Assembly: GCF_000150275.1 (NCBI RefSeq)
Contig: NW_002060945.1
Coordinates: 9,594,384 to 9,658,383, forward strand
Reading direction: 5' to 3'
Source of the DNA: Trichoplax adhaerens
Taxonomy: Eukaryota; Placozoa; Uniplacotomia; Trichoplacea; Trichoplacidae
DNA length: 64,000 nt
Shown here in pieces: positions 51,934 through 64,000 of the stretch. Under the pieces are notes generated by a model. The model saw only the letters and a program-made list of their open reading frames with translations, ran no database searches and had not been told where the DNA came from. Made by a program: the position numbers and the translations under genes. The first letter of the stretch is position 1. The number at the start of each line of letters is the position of its first letter.

Positions 51934-54900
51934 ATGGTTCAAACTTCAAGCATATCACGAATCGGATATGTAATTATCTTGCTTCTGGTTTGTCATTCTG
52001 CTAGCAACGTCCAAGGGAAAGAGTGAGTTCATTGATTTTATAGCTTAAGTATTTCTACATAAAAATTCTCTTTAGAAGTCAGAAATGAATTTATAGAAAT
52101 GATTTTTATGTAATATTGACGAAAATTGGAGATACGTTTCTGAATAGTTGACCGACCAGAATCATAGGCTAATTAACCGTTAACCAATATTCACTGTAGT
52201 TGGGGCATTTTCGTTAATGCTCTGAAATTACCAGAATTTAGTTAATTTTAGCTGTTGTTATTTTAGCCGTAAAGCTTTTCTTTCGAGATATGATAAAAGA
52301 AAGTAGTATTCCCAAAAATTGGATTCTGTTTGCTTTGTAGAGCGAAATTCTTAAAGATTTGTTCTTAATCTGATTTCGTCTCATTTATTAATTACCATAT
52401 TTTCGGATACTCTTTCTAGTAGACTTTTAATTTCGTAGCTTAAACGTCTTATATATCGCTGTAAAAGTCTTCGCATTATTCATCATACTGGTAATGTTCA
52501 GGCAATTATAGAAATAGATATAGCATCCATCATTTCTCAGATCTTTTGACTGTCTTTTAGATAGTAGAGACAGTAGTCCAACTAACAGAAGCGAATTCAT
52601 GTAGGCAGAGGGTTCGATTTTCGTATTTAGAAATTATTTCTTAATGCTCGATATAGAATGAGTAGCTACAATAGTCCCGTTTAAACTTAAAGAACCGTAT
52701 ACACTGATTAAGAGTATAAATAATGATCACTAGCTTCCGTTAATTTTAATTAATACTTGCAGCCTAGACAATCGTGATTGAATTCATTAAATGATTACCG
52801 TACATCTTACGGACACAGTATGTGGTTAATTTTTTGGCAAAACAGTTAGTAAATAACTATGATGATGTATCGTATCAAGTATAACAGATAGTTGATAAGG
52901 GCATTTAAAATTAATAGCTAGTATAAAAATATTTCTTATGCCTTTTAGTTCACTCCTGGAAAAAGTTGCAAATTTTCAGTATTTAGTATTTACTATTAGC
53001 CCTGCGCTTGCGATGCGATATAATGCCTGAAATCGTAGCTCTACAGAACGAATAGTCAAAAGAACTAACATTATAGATAGTTATCCTTAAGCAAAATGGA
53101 ATTGCCAGGGGAATAATGTTAAAGTCTATATTATAGCCACGTTATTTCTGTCAGTTTATAGATACTAGTACTCATTTTTTGATTCAATTAGAAGTCTATG
53201 CATGACAGTCGTGTTTACAATCTTGTCTATATATTTCAATAGCTTCCAAAAATTAAGTTAGAGCAGTTTACTTTTCTATTTCAGTAGCAACACTGTAGCT
53301 AAGTTGAGACAGGGCTAATGACTGAAAAAAATTACTTTTTTAACCATTGTACAAATTGTCTAGTGCAACATTTTGCTATCACGTGCAGGTTATATGGCAA
53401 ATTATTGATAGCGTGCATGGCTATTTAAGACAATACAATCTCGACATGATCAATTAAATATTGAAAGTTTTCAGAATATGACAAAAAAAGAAATTACGGC
53501 AGCACTTTTAGTAAAAGCAATTCACAAAGCACAAGCTCAGTGGAATTTTTTTTAGAAATTCCGGTCAATTAATTAGGAACTGCTGACACAACTTATAGAT
53601 CGTATTGGTGACTGAAGAAAATCACTGTTGCTAGAGTACCATGCTCTACGCGTATTGTTAGCTTTATTAACTGTAACAAACGCTAAGTACAGTATACTAA
53701 CTGGATTTAATTTAGCCATGGGAAACTACATAAGATCGTATGATTACTAAAATTGTACCAAATTGTCACGAAGGCTTTCAGCCATTGTCACCGTGTTAAA
53801 TTGACTAAGATGGACTTTATTTTACTAAAGTTCGAGTAATAATCCTTATAATTTTATTCTTGATTGCAAAGCCTTGAGTATCATAGTATAAAATTTGTAT
53901 AAGTATCGTATTCTTTCATTCATGACATGTAGTATGTATAGCTTAAATTTCGTTTTTGTTTGCCAAAACTACCTGATCTGTGACTAGATGTTATTTTTCA
54001 TTCAGGAAATAGAATCTTTTGTTTCCAAATGATGCAGCAAATAAGTTACGGTACTTTATCAAATACAGATAAAATAGAATTGATTCGCTTTGTGATATGC
54101 AGTATTTGTCAACTAGAAACGAATCTTGAGGGTCGGAAATGGAATAGTTATAATGTGATAGCGTTATGATAAATTCGTATATATTTGAATATTATTAGTC
54201 TATGAATTATTCCGTAAAATTAATACTTTAACGTAGCCTTGAATAATGAATGAAATGGATGGAAAGTCTAGTGTAGTCGTCATAGTTTATTTGGCTAGTT
54301 CTGTAATGAATTTCTATTTTCTTCGAAAAAAACGTGATCGTTAACAGTATTATTAGAAATTATTGACGTCATAACTGTAATTTTATTGACGAATATGAAA
54401 TTCCTTACAGTTTGTTTCATTTGTACGGCGATCTTGTTGTTATTTAAAGCTAGTGAATGATATTGATTAGAGTAGAGAATATGCGCTTACAATAAGTCGT
54501 TAATGAGGCGTTGTAGTTAGCATTTATTGAGTGCATTGTATTATCACGCTACGCTAATTTATGTGGGCATAGTTAGACCATCGTCATCTGTACACTTTAA
54601 CAAAGGTTGTTTAAGCGCTCTTTATTAGGTAGATACGCTTAGATTATTATAAATTGTGGACTAGATTTCTAACATGACTAGGGAGGGTACCGAGAGAACG
54701 GATAGGATTCGGTAAAAAAATGCAGTCTTATTTGACAGCTACCTTTGTCCTTTTGGTAAGTGTACTGTATACGATAGATCATTGGAGATCAATTGATATT
54801 GATGAACAATTGTAATCGAATAGATAATTCTTATTCCTTTTCCTTAGCCAATACCAAGTGTATGGGTAATTTGGAAGATGGAAGTTAATTGGTCCTAATG

Positions 54901-57900
54901 CTAATGATAATATATAACAGAAACTAGATAGATTAATACGCATATCTTCATGATATGCTGACGACTTGGGTTATATTATCGGTCTAAAGGTCAATACTAG
55001 TAGAGATGAACATACGTATTGCGATGCCATCACGAGATGGATTACTTTAAATAGCTTAACAATCTTAAATCTTGGTTCAGCTCATAATATCTTTATTATT
55101 GAATGAATCATCCTGTGCAACTTACGATTCTTACAGTTAGTTATGTGAACATCTTGAAACCTGAAAGTTTGAAGCAATGAATTAGATAGATTTTACCGTC
55201 ACTGTGACAAATTTAAAAATCTCTTGGAAGTACAACAACTGACAGGCACTGCAGCCATTTAGTAACGTTTTGTCTTGTAAATGATATAGTATGCTGTTCT
55301 GTCTGTTCATGAGGCCTTGAATAGGTATAGCGATGCCGTAGATGTATGGTATACAGTGTATCCATGCTGGTATCGACGTAAAATATAATCATTTATAACC
55401 CTATTATTATCTGGCTTTCAATAATTTGATATTACGTCGATAGCATACGTGTAATGTTGGAAAAGAATAGCTCATTTCTTTAACAAGCCTATAATGTACT
55501 AAGTATTGGATTTAATCGATGCGATTCTATCGTCTGGACTACGTGTATCGGTGTTTTATTGAATTTGCAATCGATGATCGTGTTTGCTGCCGTTTTTTAT
55601 ATTTATATTCTAATTAAAATGATTTATCGGTAGGACCAGATCTGAAGATGAAGATAAACAATCGATTATGATACTATCCCGCCAGAAATGGTGTAATGAG
55701 ACGAAATACGTTAAAGAAAAGTATAATACCTCCATTACAGTTAAACATTATGCCGTGAAAACCATCTTTCGCCAGCATTATAATAGCAAAACCGATTATA
55801 TTCTCAAAGATAATGGAATCCACCTGATTGTTAACAGGTATTTCTCGACATGTTTTAGCTTTTTAATTTTCTTGAATTTTTAGGGATATGGTGGTCTTTC
55901 TGATGTTCAAGCGTAATTAATCGTTGCAACCGTTGATCGAGCCATGCTATCCATAAGACAAATTATTTTCTTTCTATCAGGACTGAGTATAAATCGGAAA
56001 ATATTACCGTTTTTGGATTATTAAAGAAAACTATCCATAAATGTTGCCCAGGATGGCAAGGACCAAAATGTTTGCAATGTAAGTAGTCGGTCAAGCTGAC
56101 AATGATATGACCGCGTATGCAGTGTAATAGGGCTGGAGATTTTTTTATAAGTGGACAAGTACTATTGGCTTCATTTAAAAAAATGGATCCATAGCAGTAC
56201 TAATGTACCAGTATTGAACCTTTATAATACTGTCAGTTAATCGTAATTTCATCGAGAAATTGAGATACGATTTCTAAATTTTTGTTTATCGGAATTAATG
56301 CATCATTGCATTAAAGATTGACTTACTGTCCATAAGGTACCTCTACACCGTTGCTACTGAATTATACTACAGTATATAATACATCTAAATTGTTCTCTTT
56401 TGAATGTTAATTGCTACACTTACACATCTAGTAAACGATTACGATTTGGACTATTTACTGCAGACATTGCCGACTATACTTAAATATAGCAGCGTATTCC
56501 GCTAATGGAAAACCTCTGTGAACCAGTGTTATGTGCATCTTGTTTTTGCCTACTGAATAAGTTTATACAATATTTTTTTGCATTCATTTTGCAGCCGAAT
56601 GTCAACCGGCGTGTGTCCATGGCGCCTGCGTTGGCCCTAATAATTGCACTTGTCTAAAAGGCTATACTGGCAAGACTTGTGAAACACGTAAGAGCAGTAG
56701 CGATTAAGCTGTCTACATTCAGTCGATTGCAGACATAGAATTAATTAAACATCGATTAATATAAATGGACTATTTTAAAAGCAAGAAGTCATGGCGACCG
56801 GATTCGCGTAGGAGTGATAGTGCTGTTACCATAATGCCATTGCAGTAGTAAATGTATTCGAGACTTTCAGTTGATTGATTTTGATTCATTGATTAAAGCA
56901 GGGAGATCGCTTTTAGCTCCCTGGCTGAAAGCCACGTGCTGCTGCAACACGTGTTAGCGGCACGTGCTTACAGTAATACAGTACTGTACAGTTGATACTT
57001 TCAACGCTACATTGTACTGTACGGTACGGTACAGTACAATGACCGTCAGGAGCTGGGAGGAGTGCCATCGGTCCGTCGGTATAGTACGGTATCGCACTTT
57101 GCTGTATCGCTATCATGATACCCATATTATACCTAAGTTACGATACTGTAGTCTATAGTAGTCTATGTCTATACTGTACAGTATGGCTTAGGTATCCATG
57201 ACCGTTCGTTACCGTCAAGAAAAAAATTGACGTCACAAGCGAAAGCCAGCAATCTCAGCTCTCGTTTTTTATTGGCTATAGTATAGCGTACTGTGGTACG
57301 TTCTGTAGACTATAGTCTTACTGTAGGCAGCATTTTGACCGGCCTTAGAAAAGGTTTAAAAAAGATATTCACTATACCTGTGTAAAGCCAATCAATTTCA
57401 GCGAGTATTTCTAAACGCGGGCTGCCATTTTGTCCGTTTTTTTCTTAGCTGTATGCAACTCTGGCTGCTTAAACGGAGGTACTTGCATTGGGCCAAACAA
57501 GTGTAAATGTCCAACTGAATTTACTGGCGAGATCTGTGCCATACGTAAGTCATGAGTGTCTTTTTGCCAATTGCTGTAATGTTGACTTTGCAATGGAAAG
57601 TATTGGACAGGATAGATGCCATCTTTTCCACTGCGATTAGCAAGCATACCTTAGTGTTACTTTATAGCAGCTTGGTGAAGTACGAAACATATACTATGTA
57701 GTAGTTGCAGTGGAATATCAAAAATACAATGTAAAGCAGCAATCTTCTCATCTTTTTTCAAGTCGTACTATATACATCCATGATTATTACAGTACAGTAC
57801 ACTACACTTGAGGCAATCTTTTCAAGGTGACAGTCAGTGCAGTTGATTGCAATCATTGCATACTGTAGGTTTACGCATATTCAATGGCTGTTGTCAAATT

Positions 57901-60900
57901 AATTTTTTTAAAATAGGACAGTGAGCTGAGTTAATACTGAATTAGTTCTTTGTAAATAGTAAATGCCATAACTTAAAATAAGATAGGAGTACTTATCCTA
58001 GACTTCAATTTTAATCTCTTTAAGGAAATTATGGATCAAGTCTGTCTATTAGTCTAAAATAATTGAACTTGCAGGACAGTACGCACATTGACAGTATAAC
58101 TTACTGTACTGTACTGTACACTATACAGTAGATCAAGCATTATAGTGCAATAATTATAACTTATTTAAATGGACCGATTCATTCAGTCAATTTGTCATTT
58201 AAATATTGCGATGAATTGATACAAATGTATTCCATGTAGTAGATGTTATTCATTTTCTATCTTATTGGAGTGCGTACATGGTACGTGCTAATTCTTTTAA
58301 TGGAGTTGAAGTAAGTGAAGTTGTTTATTTTTCTCTCAGCTCTTTGCGATTTTCCCTGCGTAAATGGAGGAAAGTGTACTGGACCAAACAAATGTACATG
58401 CGCACCCGGATTCAGTGGAGACGATTGCTCAATTAGTACGTTTATATATATATATACAGTATATGTCATATACACCATACAGTACACGTATTTTTCATAC
58501 AAAAAATTAAACTACAATACTAGAGTCTAAAAGTAACTACTATAGAAGTAGAAAGCTAACTGGTAAGAGTAGGAACCATTAAAACTTTTGCAAACGTAGA
58601 TGTACTCGTTCGATTGGAATTTATTCCCTTTTAAAGCTTTCAATTTTATACTTTTTATAGCATTGGTTATACTAATCATTCTGTAATAATATGATTATTC
58701 TAGGGATTGACATCGGCATTTGCTATCATAATTACACCAAAGGAAATTGCAGTAACCCTTACAGCAGATCTCTATCGAAGAATGACTGTTGTAAAAAGTT
58801 TAAGGGTATGGCATGGGGAAGTCATTGTCAACCGTGTCATGGTTTCGTTGATGTTTCTTCACGTTACGACAATCAGGCCTTCATGCCGCGTGAAGTTTAC
58901 ACAACAGGTACTGCCTTAAAAAAGTACTTTAGAATAGATTGTTGAAAATAGAATTATTCTTATTCTTATAATAAAATTACACATAGCACATTCATACTTG
59001 ATTACGGCATCCATATTGCTATAGATCAGCTATCGTTTATCATTTGGAGTTATTAATCTTTTCGTTTGTACTAACCTCTATTAATAACTCTACTTGCAAA
59101 CGAAAGTGTTAACATTTCTCGATCATATTGTCGTAGGTGATGCCAATCTATCTATCTATCTATATATGTACAGTATTTCTATAGTCAGGAGATAATAATA
59201 CGTATTTATTACCAATTATGAGTGTGTTGAACATTTGGACACTATTGTAGTACCGACGGTACTGGATTAGATAGTGATTAATAGTCTAGCTTTTACACTA
59301 GCTCATTTTACATAGTAGTTTTAAATCAATAGAACTTTTTTTATATTTGTAGGTGCACCAACACACGCCGTCTACACTGATTCTGCAACTTGTGTTGCGT
59401 GGGGACAGTCTCATTATCAAACTTTCGATGGCACTAATTACGATTTTCATGGTCTTTGCAATTACAATTTAGTCCAAGATTGTGTCGATAATAGCTTCGC
59501 CGTTCAAACTAGATCTATTCCTTGTACTGGACTAGTAAGTTGTCCACGTAATGTAACTATTTTTATAGGAGAATCATTGAAGGTCAAATTCGAACCGCCA
59601 CAGTTAGTACGAGTTAACGGTGCATTAGTTACTGTACCTTATAGCGGCAATGGTGTAAGTATTGGCAGTCATGGTAACCATTTATACTTTTCATGTGGTC
59701 TTGGTTTTCGTGTTAAATGGGACGGTCAATCGTCTGTTTATGTTACCGTTGAAAAGACTAAAATGAATAAGTTATGTGGTCTTTGTGGAAGCTACGATAA
59801 TCAACCTAACAATGACTTTACTACTAGTACCAGTACTGTCGTTACATCTGCTGCAACGTTTGGTAATAGCTGGAAAGCGAATGAATACGGTGAATCGTGC
59901 CCTGATGTTGCCGATCGGTCATCAGCATGTCAACCCAACTCTTCTTTGGTTGCTACTGCTCAACAAGTTTGTAGTAAGATTTATTCTGACGCTTTTAAAG
60001 CCTGTCATCCCTTAGTGGCTGCGGAAGATTACTATCATTGGTGTTTAGAAGATGTTTGTTCTTGCAATGCTAGCAACTCTTCAGTTTGTGCTTGTAATGC
60101 ATTAACAGAGTATAGCCGTAAATGTGTTCGTTTAGGGGCTCGTAATCTATCTTGGCGTACACCAGATTTTTGTCCTAAACAATGTAGCTCTGGAATGATT
60201 TTCAATGAGTGTGCGTCGATGTGCCCTTTAACGTGTACCAGAAGAGCATCGAACTCCAGCCAGTGTAACAGTGACTGCTACGATGGTTGTGAATGTCCAC
60301 CAAATAAAGTTTTACATGATAGTAGTTGTATTGATGTAGCCAGTTGTCCGTGTGTCCACAACAAGCTAAATTACATGCCTGGAGCTGTACTAAAGCAAGA
60401 CTGCAATAATTGGTGAGTGTAAATTATCACTTCATAAATAGGAACTAATCGGTCGATAGAATGTCTAGTAATATCAATTGATTATTATAGATGATACGCA
60501 AATTGATAGTAATGTTATTGTCGTAAGACATACTTTTAATGTTTTAGCGAAGGCAGTATTACTGTATAGATCGTATAGTACAGCTACTTTTCAATTGTAC
60601 TGATATATTTACTCGTTACATTTTATAATTAGCACTTGTAAAGATGGCTTGTGGGAGTGTACGAAGAAAACATGCGATAGTACCTGTTCTTCACTTAGAG
60701 GTGGCAATTTTATAACGTTTGACAAGTTGCGTTACAAGTTTCATGGTAATTGTGAATACTACTTGGCGCAAGATCTTGATAAGAAATTTACAGTCACTAT
60801 AAAGATTTATCCGTGTGGATTACATGATCTTTCAACGTGTACAGAATCTTTAAAGATTAAATTATCAAATGATACCTTTATCTTGAAAAAGAATCAAACT

Positions 60901-63900
60901 GTCATGGTCAATAATCAATTAGTAACATTGCCTTACTTTACTGAAGCTGTAACAGTTAAAAGTGCGACTGCTTCTCTCATTTCTTTTCATGCAAAAATTG
61001 GATTAGAATTAACATGGAATGGTGATTCTAGTACTTATGTAACTGTAAGTTCTGCATTTTATGACAAAACTCGAGGTTTATGCGGTATTTTTAACGGTAA
61101 TCAAAACGACGATTACACTACGCTAGAAGACAATGTTGAGTCATCACCGATACAATTTGCTAACACATGGAAAGTTGACAGTGCATGTCAAGATGTTGAT
61201 CCTTCTGTTACAGCGCCTGACCCTTGTCAGGTATCTCTACAACGTAAAGTTCCTGCTGAAAATATGTGTAGCATTATCAAAAATGGTGACGCCTTTACGC
61301 CTTGTCATTCTGTTGTTAATCCAGACTACTATTATGATAATTGCTTATCTGCTGTATGCAGTTGTAGTAACCAAGATTGTTTATGCCCGGCTTTAGCTGA
61401 ATATGCTAGAGAGTGCAGTATAAAAGGGATGTTATTAGACTGGAGAAATGCTAGTAACTGTATAAAGCAATGTCCTGTTGGTCAAGTTTATAATGAATGT
61501 GGATCATCTTGCGACCGAACCTGCGCTGAAATCGCTAGTGATTTGGATGTGTGTTCAAATAAGTGTACAGCTGGATGTAGCTGTCCGTCAGGTACAGTAC
61601 TTAACAATAACAATACTTGTGTAATACCTGCAGAATGCCCTTGTAGTCATCAAGGAATCACATACGAACCTGGCTCTAGGCGTAATTCAACATGTAGCAG
61701 CTGTCTATGTAGTGGAGGGCGATGGATTTGTAGCGATATAGATTGCGATAATTTATGTCCAAATAATCAAGTCTACAGCAATTGTACCACGCTATGTGAT
61801 CCCACTTGCGAAAATTTTGATCATGAATGTGTTGCTTCCAGTGTATGTACTGAAGGATGTAAATGTCCTGCTGGACTAGTTTTAAATGAGGACACTAAAA
61901 CTTGTGTAAACAGGTCTGCATGTCCTTGCCATGATGGTGGTAAGCACTACCTTCCTGGTGAGGTAATTCAGCGTGATTGTAACAACTGTACGTGTATTGG
62001 AAAGAAATGGTCTTGTACAAAGAAAGATTGCGCTGGAATTTGTTCAGCAACTGGAGATCCGCATTATGCAACATACGATGGGTTGCGTTATACATTTAGC
62101 GGTAAATGCAGCTATGTCCTATCGAAACCATGTAATAATAATAATTTCGAAATAACTGTCGAGAACATACCATGTGGTGTCAGTGGCTCTACATGTACAA
62201 AAGCTGTAACTATAAGTATTGGCAACATGACGATCCATCTAATGCGTGGTCGGTTAATTACCATCGATGGTGTGGAGATATCATTGCCTAAAATACAAAA
62301 TAATGTTACAATTTTGAAAGCTGGTTTATTTGTCATTGTCAAATCAAGTCTTGGGTTTAGTGTTATGTGGGATGGTGCTCTTCGAGTTTACGTCCGACTT
62401 AGCCCTGATTATAAAGGATTGATGTGTGGGTTGTGTGGTAACTTTGATGGTAACGGAGGAAACGACTTGAAGTCAAGAAATAATATGCTTGAGAGTAGGG
62501 TTGACGATTTTGCAAATAGTTGGAAAGTTGATGAATCATGCAGTGATGTTGTTGAAGATATTAACAGGGATACATGCAAAATCAATCCGCATCGCTACGA
62601 TTGGGCTCATTTAAAATGCAGTATTATCAACGGACCCCTTTTCAAGTCCTGCCATGCAAAAGTTGATTCCAATGCTTTCTATAAAAGTTGCTTACAAGAT
62701 GCTTGTGGATGTGACTATGGCGGCGACTGTGATTGCTTATGTACTGCAATTGCTGCCTATGCTCAGGAATGTAATCAGAAAGGAGTACACGTGTCATGGA
62801 GATCCGAAAATTTGTGTCCAGTCCAATGTACTCATGGAACCGAATACAGTCCATGCGGAAAAATTTGTTCTACGACAGAGCAATCTTTTCCCGATAAAGA
62901 TATTTGTGGAGAATACCAATGCGTAGAAGGATGTCATTGTCCAGAAGATCATTATTTCTATAACGGAACATGTATATGTGACTGTTGCACACCACAACCA
63001 ACTGGTACGCCTACTGCAACACCAACCCCTACTAGTACACCTACTACACCAACACCAACAAGTACACCTACTACAACACCAACTCCAACTACTAGTAAAC
63101 CTACTACGACACCAACTCCAACACCAACTCCATCTAGTAAACCTACAACAACACCAACTCCAACTCCAACAAGTAAACCTACAACAACACCTACTCCAAC
63201 TAGTAAACCTACAACAACACCAACTCCTACTAGTAAACCTACTACAACACCAACTCCAACTAGTAAACCTACTACAACACCAACTCCTACTAGTAAACCT
63301 ACAACAACACCAACTCCTACTAGTAAACCTACTACGACACCAACTCCAACTAGTAAACCTACAACAACACCAACACCTACTAGTAAACCTACAACAACAC
63401 CAACACCAACTAGTAAACCTACTACAACACCAACTCCTACTAGTAAGCCTACTACAACACCAACTCCAACTAGTAAACCTACTACAACACCAACTCCAAC
63501 TAGTAAACCTACTACAACACCAACACCAACTAGTAAACCTACTACAACACCAACTCCAACTAGTAAACCTACTACAACACCAACTCCAACTAGTAAACCT
63601 ACTACAACACCAACTCCTACTAGTAAACCTACAACAACACCAACTCCTACTAGTAAGCCTACAACAACACCAACTCCTACTAGTAAACCTACTACAACAC
63701 CAACTCCTACTAGTAAACCTACTACAACACCAACTCCTACTAGTAAACCTACAACAACACCAACTCCTACTAGTAAACCTACAACAACACCAACTCCTAC
63801 TAGTAAACCTACTACAACACCAACTCCTACTAGTAAGCCTACTACAACACCAACTCCTACTAGTAAACCTACAACAACACCAACTCCAACTAGTAAACCT

Positions 63901-64000
63901 ACTACAACACCAACTCCAACTAGTAAACCTACTACAACCCCAACTCCTACTAGTAAACCTACAACAACACCAACTCCTACTAGTAAACCTACTACAACCC
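51934..64000 (+). CDS. Secreted EMI-EGF-TB-VWD mucin-like protein, 3' end beyond window
   Basis: Exons: 51934-52022, 55634-55837, 55981-56078, 56595-56687, 57449-57544, 58340-58435, 58704-58907, 59353-60412, 60633 to the edge. About 1769 aa are visible with all phases closing. Seen in order: signal peptide ([19 protein letters not shown]); EMI-like domain (KWCNET ... [11 protein letters not shown], about 43-130); three EGF-like domains (about 131-225); a TB-like domain ([17 protein letters not shown], about 226-293); then three VWD-C8-TIL assemblies. VWD1 starts near residue 306, C8 near 489 and TIL near 566; VWD2 near 670, C8 near 845 and two TIL near 926 and 1026; VWD3 near 1115, C8 near 1294 and TIL near 1372. 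A Pro/Thr/Ser tail begins near 1434. CGLCG motifs are present in VWD1 (residue 435) and VWD3 (1245), and broken in VWD2 (RGLCG, 794). The D1-D2-D3 plus PTS order is that of gel-forming mucins and von Willebrand factor. I infer a secreted, disulfide-linked mucus or matrix protein. Confidence 0.93.
52023..55633. other. Long intron 1 of the mucin-like gene
   Basis: A 3.6-kb intron separates the signal-peptide exon from the rest of the gene. It is AT-rich and I see no coding frame or strong repeat. It could hold regulatory sites, which cannot be read from sequence alone. Confidence 0.65.
56933..56966. promoter_or_regulatory. Three CACGTG E-boxes within 34 bp
   Basis: CACGTG occurs at 56933, 56948 and 56961, in the intron between the first and second EGF exons of the mucin-like gene. 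CACGTG is the canonical site for bHLH-leucine-zipper factors (MYC/MAX, USF, TFE families). Binding is inferred, not shown. Confidence 0.4.
56970..57320. repeat. GTAC/ACAGT-rich cluster inside an intron
   Basis: Words such as ATACAGTACTGTACAGTTGA, TTGTACTGTACGGTACGGTA, GTCTATACTGTACAGTATGG and CTATAGTATAGCGTACTGTG. This is the same word family as the clusters upstream of the housekeeping genes, but here it lies between the EGF1 and EGF2 exons. A smaller one lies in the next intron at about 58100-58130. Confidence 0.75.
59148..59175. repeat. Short (CTAT)n microsatellite
   Basis: Four to five copies of CTAT are followed by ATATGTACAGTA, in the intron before the first VWD exon of the mucin-like gene. 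Confidence 0.75.
62995..64000 (+). repeat. PTS-coding minisatellite, 30-bp units
   Basis: After an irregular Pro/Thr/Ser section (62995-63180), 30-bp units encoding [10 protein letters not shown] run head to tail from about 63181 to the window edge, at least 27 copies. The frame is unbroken. Variation is almost only synonymous (ACT/ACA, CCA/CCT, AAA/AAG). The array is the O-glycosylation-type tail of the mucin-like protein and continues past the window. Confidence 0.97.

Noticed and set aside
59776-62997. Secondary frames on both strands over the VWD exons
   Set aside because: Shadow frames of the cysteine-rich coding sequence.
63181-64000. CRISPR-like regular repeats
   Set aside because: Head-to-tail 30-bp units without spacers, in frame, encoding a Pro/Thr/Ser tail in a eukaryotic gene.

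Overview
This is a eukaryotic nuclear window from an early-branching animal. Genes are split by many short introns (mostly 60-400 bp) with GT..AG borders. The DNA is AT-rich and there are no operons or Shine-Dalgarno sites. The proteins are metazoan: PAR3 polarity scaffold, cullin-2, SNAPC1, PYM, TFIP11, SEC61-alpha, and a secreted protein with EMI, EGF, TB and VWD domains and a mucin tail. Intron density, small genes and AT content suggest a placozoan (Trichoplax/Hoilungia type), but this is inference; a sponge or cnidarian is not excluded.

Layout: 1-592 (+) 3' part of an unrecognised membrane protein; 2868-3416 (-) PYM; 3550-4805 repeat cluster; 5081-11270 (+) CUL2, 26 exons; 12328-12431 (+) orphan acyl-CoA-binding-protein exon; about 15257-15909 (+) acyl-CoA-binding protein, first exon not found; 17547-19803 (-) SNAPC1, 7 exons including a 31-nt exon; 20105-20615 repeats; 22986-24416 (-) SEC61A, intronless; 24640-25230 repeats, then 5 kb with no recognisable gene; 30284-38729 (+) PARD3, 15 exons; 41873-42488 foldback and tandem repeats; 42530-43000 repeats; 43211-48526 (+) TFIP11, 21 exons; 51934 to beyond the window end (+) a large mucin-like secreted protein, 9 exons seen.

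Most genes are housekeeping: exon-junction-complex recycling and translation (PYM), ubiquitin ligation (CUL2), snRNA transcription (SNAPC1), ER translocation (SEC61A), spliceosome disassembly (TFIP11) and lipid-ester carriage (ACBP). PARD3 and the mucin-like gene serve epithelial polarity and surface secretion.

The pattern I find most worth following is a family of GTAC/ACAGT-rich repeat clusters. They lie just upstream of the start codons of PYM, CUL2, SNAPC1, SEC61A and TFIP11, but not next to PARD3 or the mucin-like gene. The other main points are a PAR3 with no recognisable PDZ1, an EMI-EGF-TB-VWD-mucin architecture with one broken CGLC motif, and nested palindromic repeats at 42.2 kb. 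Multi-exon models were built by eye from splice signals, reading phase and remembered family sequences. All phases close, but no alignment or transcript was available.
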